NCBI GenBank assembly: GCA_003447785.1
Contig: DLYJ01000073.1
Span: forward strand, 1 to 6,037
Direction: 5' to 3'
From: Treponema sp.
GTDB taxonomy: Bacteria; Spirochaetota; Spirochaetia; Treponematales; Treponemataceae
DNA: 6,037 nucleotides
Shown in pieces: positions 5,805 through 6,037 of the stretch. The notes beneath the pieces were generated by a model that was not told the origin of the DNA, did no database searches, and was given only the letters and a program-made list of their open reading frames with translations. Made by a program: the position numbers and the translations under genes. Within the stretch, counting starts at the first letter, position 1. Each line of letters starts with the position of its first letter.

Positions 5805-5809
5805 AGGAG
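5805..5809 (+). promoter_or_regulatory. Ribosome binding site of yebC
   Basis: AGGAG lies 7 bases before the ATG at 5817, with good spacing. It confirms the yebC start. Confidence 0.85.
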
Positions 5810-5816
5810 TATTTGA

Positions 5817-6037
5817 ATGTCAGGACATAGTAAATGGGCAACCATTAAACATGCTAAAGGTTTGGCCGACGCAAAACGCGGTAAGCTTTTTACTAAATTC
5901 ATTAAGGAAATTTCTATTGCCGCAAGAATGGGTGGTGGTGATCCTAACTCAAACCCGCGCCTTCGTACAGTTATTATTAAAGCACGTGCTGCCAACATGC
6001 CAAAAGATAACATTGACCGTGCTATCAAAAAGGGTAC
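5817..6037 (+). CDS. yebC: YebC/PmpR/TACO1-family protein, N-terminal fragment
   Basis: The first 73 codons of a gene that runs off the right edge are present; full-length members have about 240-250 residues. The opening [32 protein letters not shown], followed by [16 protein letters not shown] and [14 protein letters not shown], is the highly conserved N-terminal signature of the family, so the assignment is secure. Members were long annotated as DNA-binding transcriptional regulators (PmpR in Pseudomonas). The mitochondrial relative TACO1 and some bacterial members have since been linked to translation, including relief of stalling at proline stretches. Which role applies here cannot be seen. 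AGGAG at 5805-5809 supports the ATG. The gene follows the TIGR03545 gene by 45 bases on the same strand and may share its transcript. In many bacteria ruvC, ruvA and ruvB follow yebC, but that area is outside the window. Confidence 0.97.
   Translation, partial: MSGHSKWATIKHAKGLADAKRGKLFTKFIKEISIAARMGGGDPNSNPRLRTVIIKARAANMPKDNIDRAIKKG

Overview
The window looks like chromosomal DNA from a spirochaete, most likely a Treponema of moderate GC content. The evidence is indirect: a rare two-gene membrane pair (the families catalogued as TIGR03546 and TIGR03545) that I associate with treponemes, a histidyl-tRNA synthetase of the archaeal/eukaryotic-like type, and a short lipoprotein with a Ser-rich lipobox. 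There are no mobile elements, CRISPR arrays or RNA genes. Coding density is very high, with no gap longer than about 50 bases. Genus assignment is an inference from protein style only.

Layout. The left edge holds the last 49 codons of a Nudix (MutT-like) hydrolase on the + strand. A 119-residue lipoprotein with an SH3-like tail follows after 18 bases. These converge on a minus-strand pair: a NeuB/SpsE-type sialic-acid synthase family gene transcribed towards hisS, about 40 bases apart. Right of the synthase, a very short AT-rich divergent region (about 3027-3054) separates it from a plus-strand operon. That operon comprises a 170-residue polytopic membrane protein (TIGR03546), a 734-residue single-pass, coiled-coil and beta-rich protein (TIGR03545) and the start of yebC, which runs off the right edge.

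How the genes fit together. hisS and yebC belong to translation and its control, and the Nudix enzyme to nucleotide-pool cleaning. The synthase makes a nonulosonic acid (sialic-acid-like sugar), probably for surface or flagellar glycans, but no other gene of that pathway is in view. The part with least known function is the membrane pair. Its genes overlap by one base behind a perfect AGGAGG ribosome binding site, so the two products are probably made together. The larger one has a lysine-rich cytoplasmic head, one membrane span, an AsmA-like segment, a long helical region and a beta-rich C-terminal part. This architecture suggests, but does not prove, an envelope-spanning or lipid-handling machine. 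The divergent promoter region also suggests that the membrane-protein mRNA may start at or next to its ATG (leaderless).
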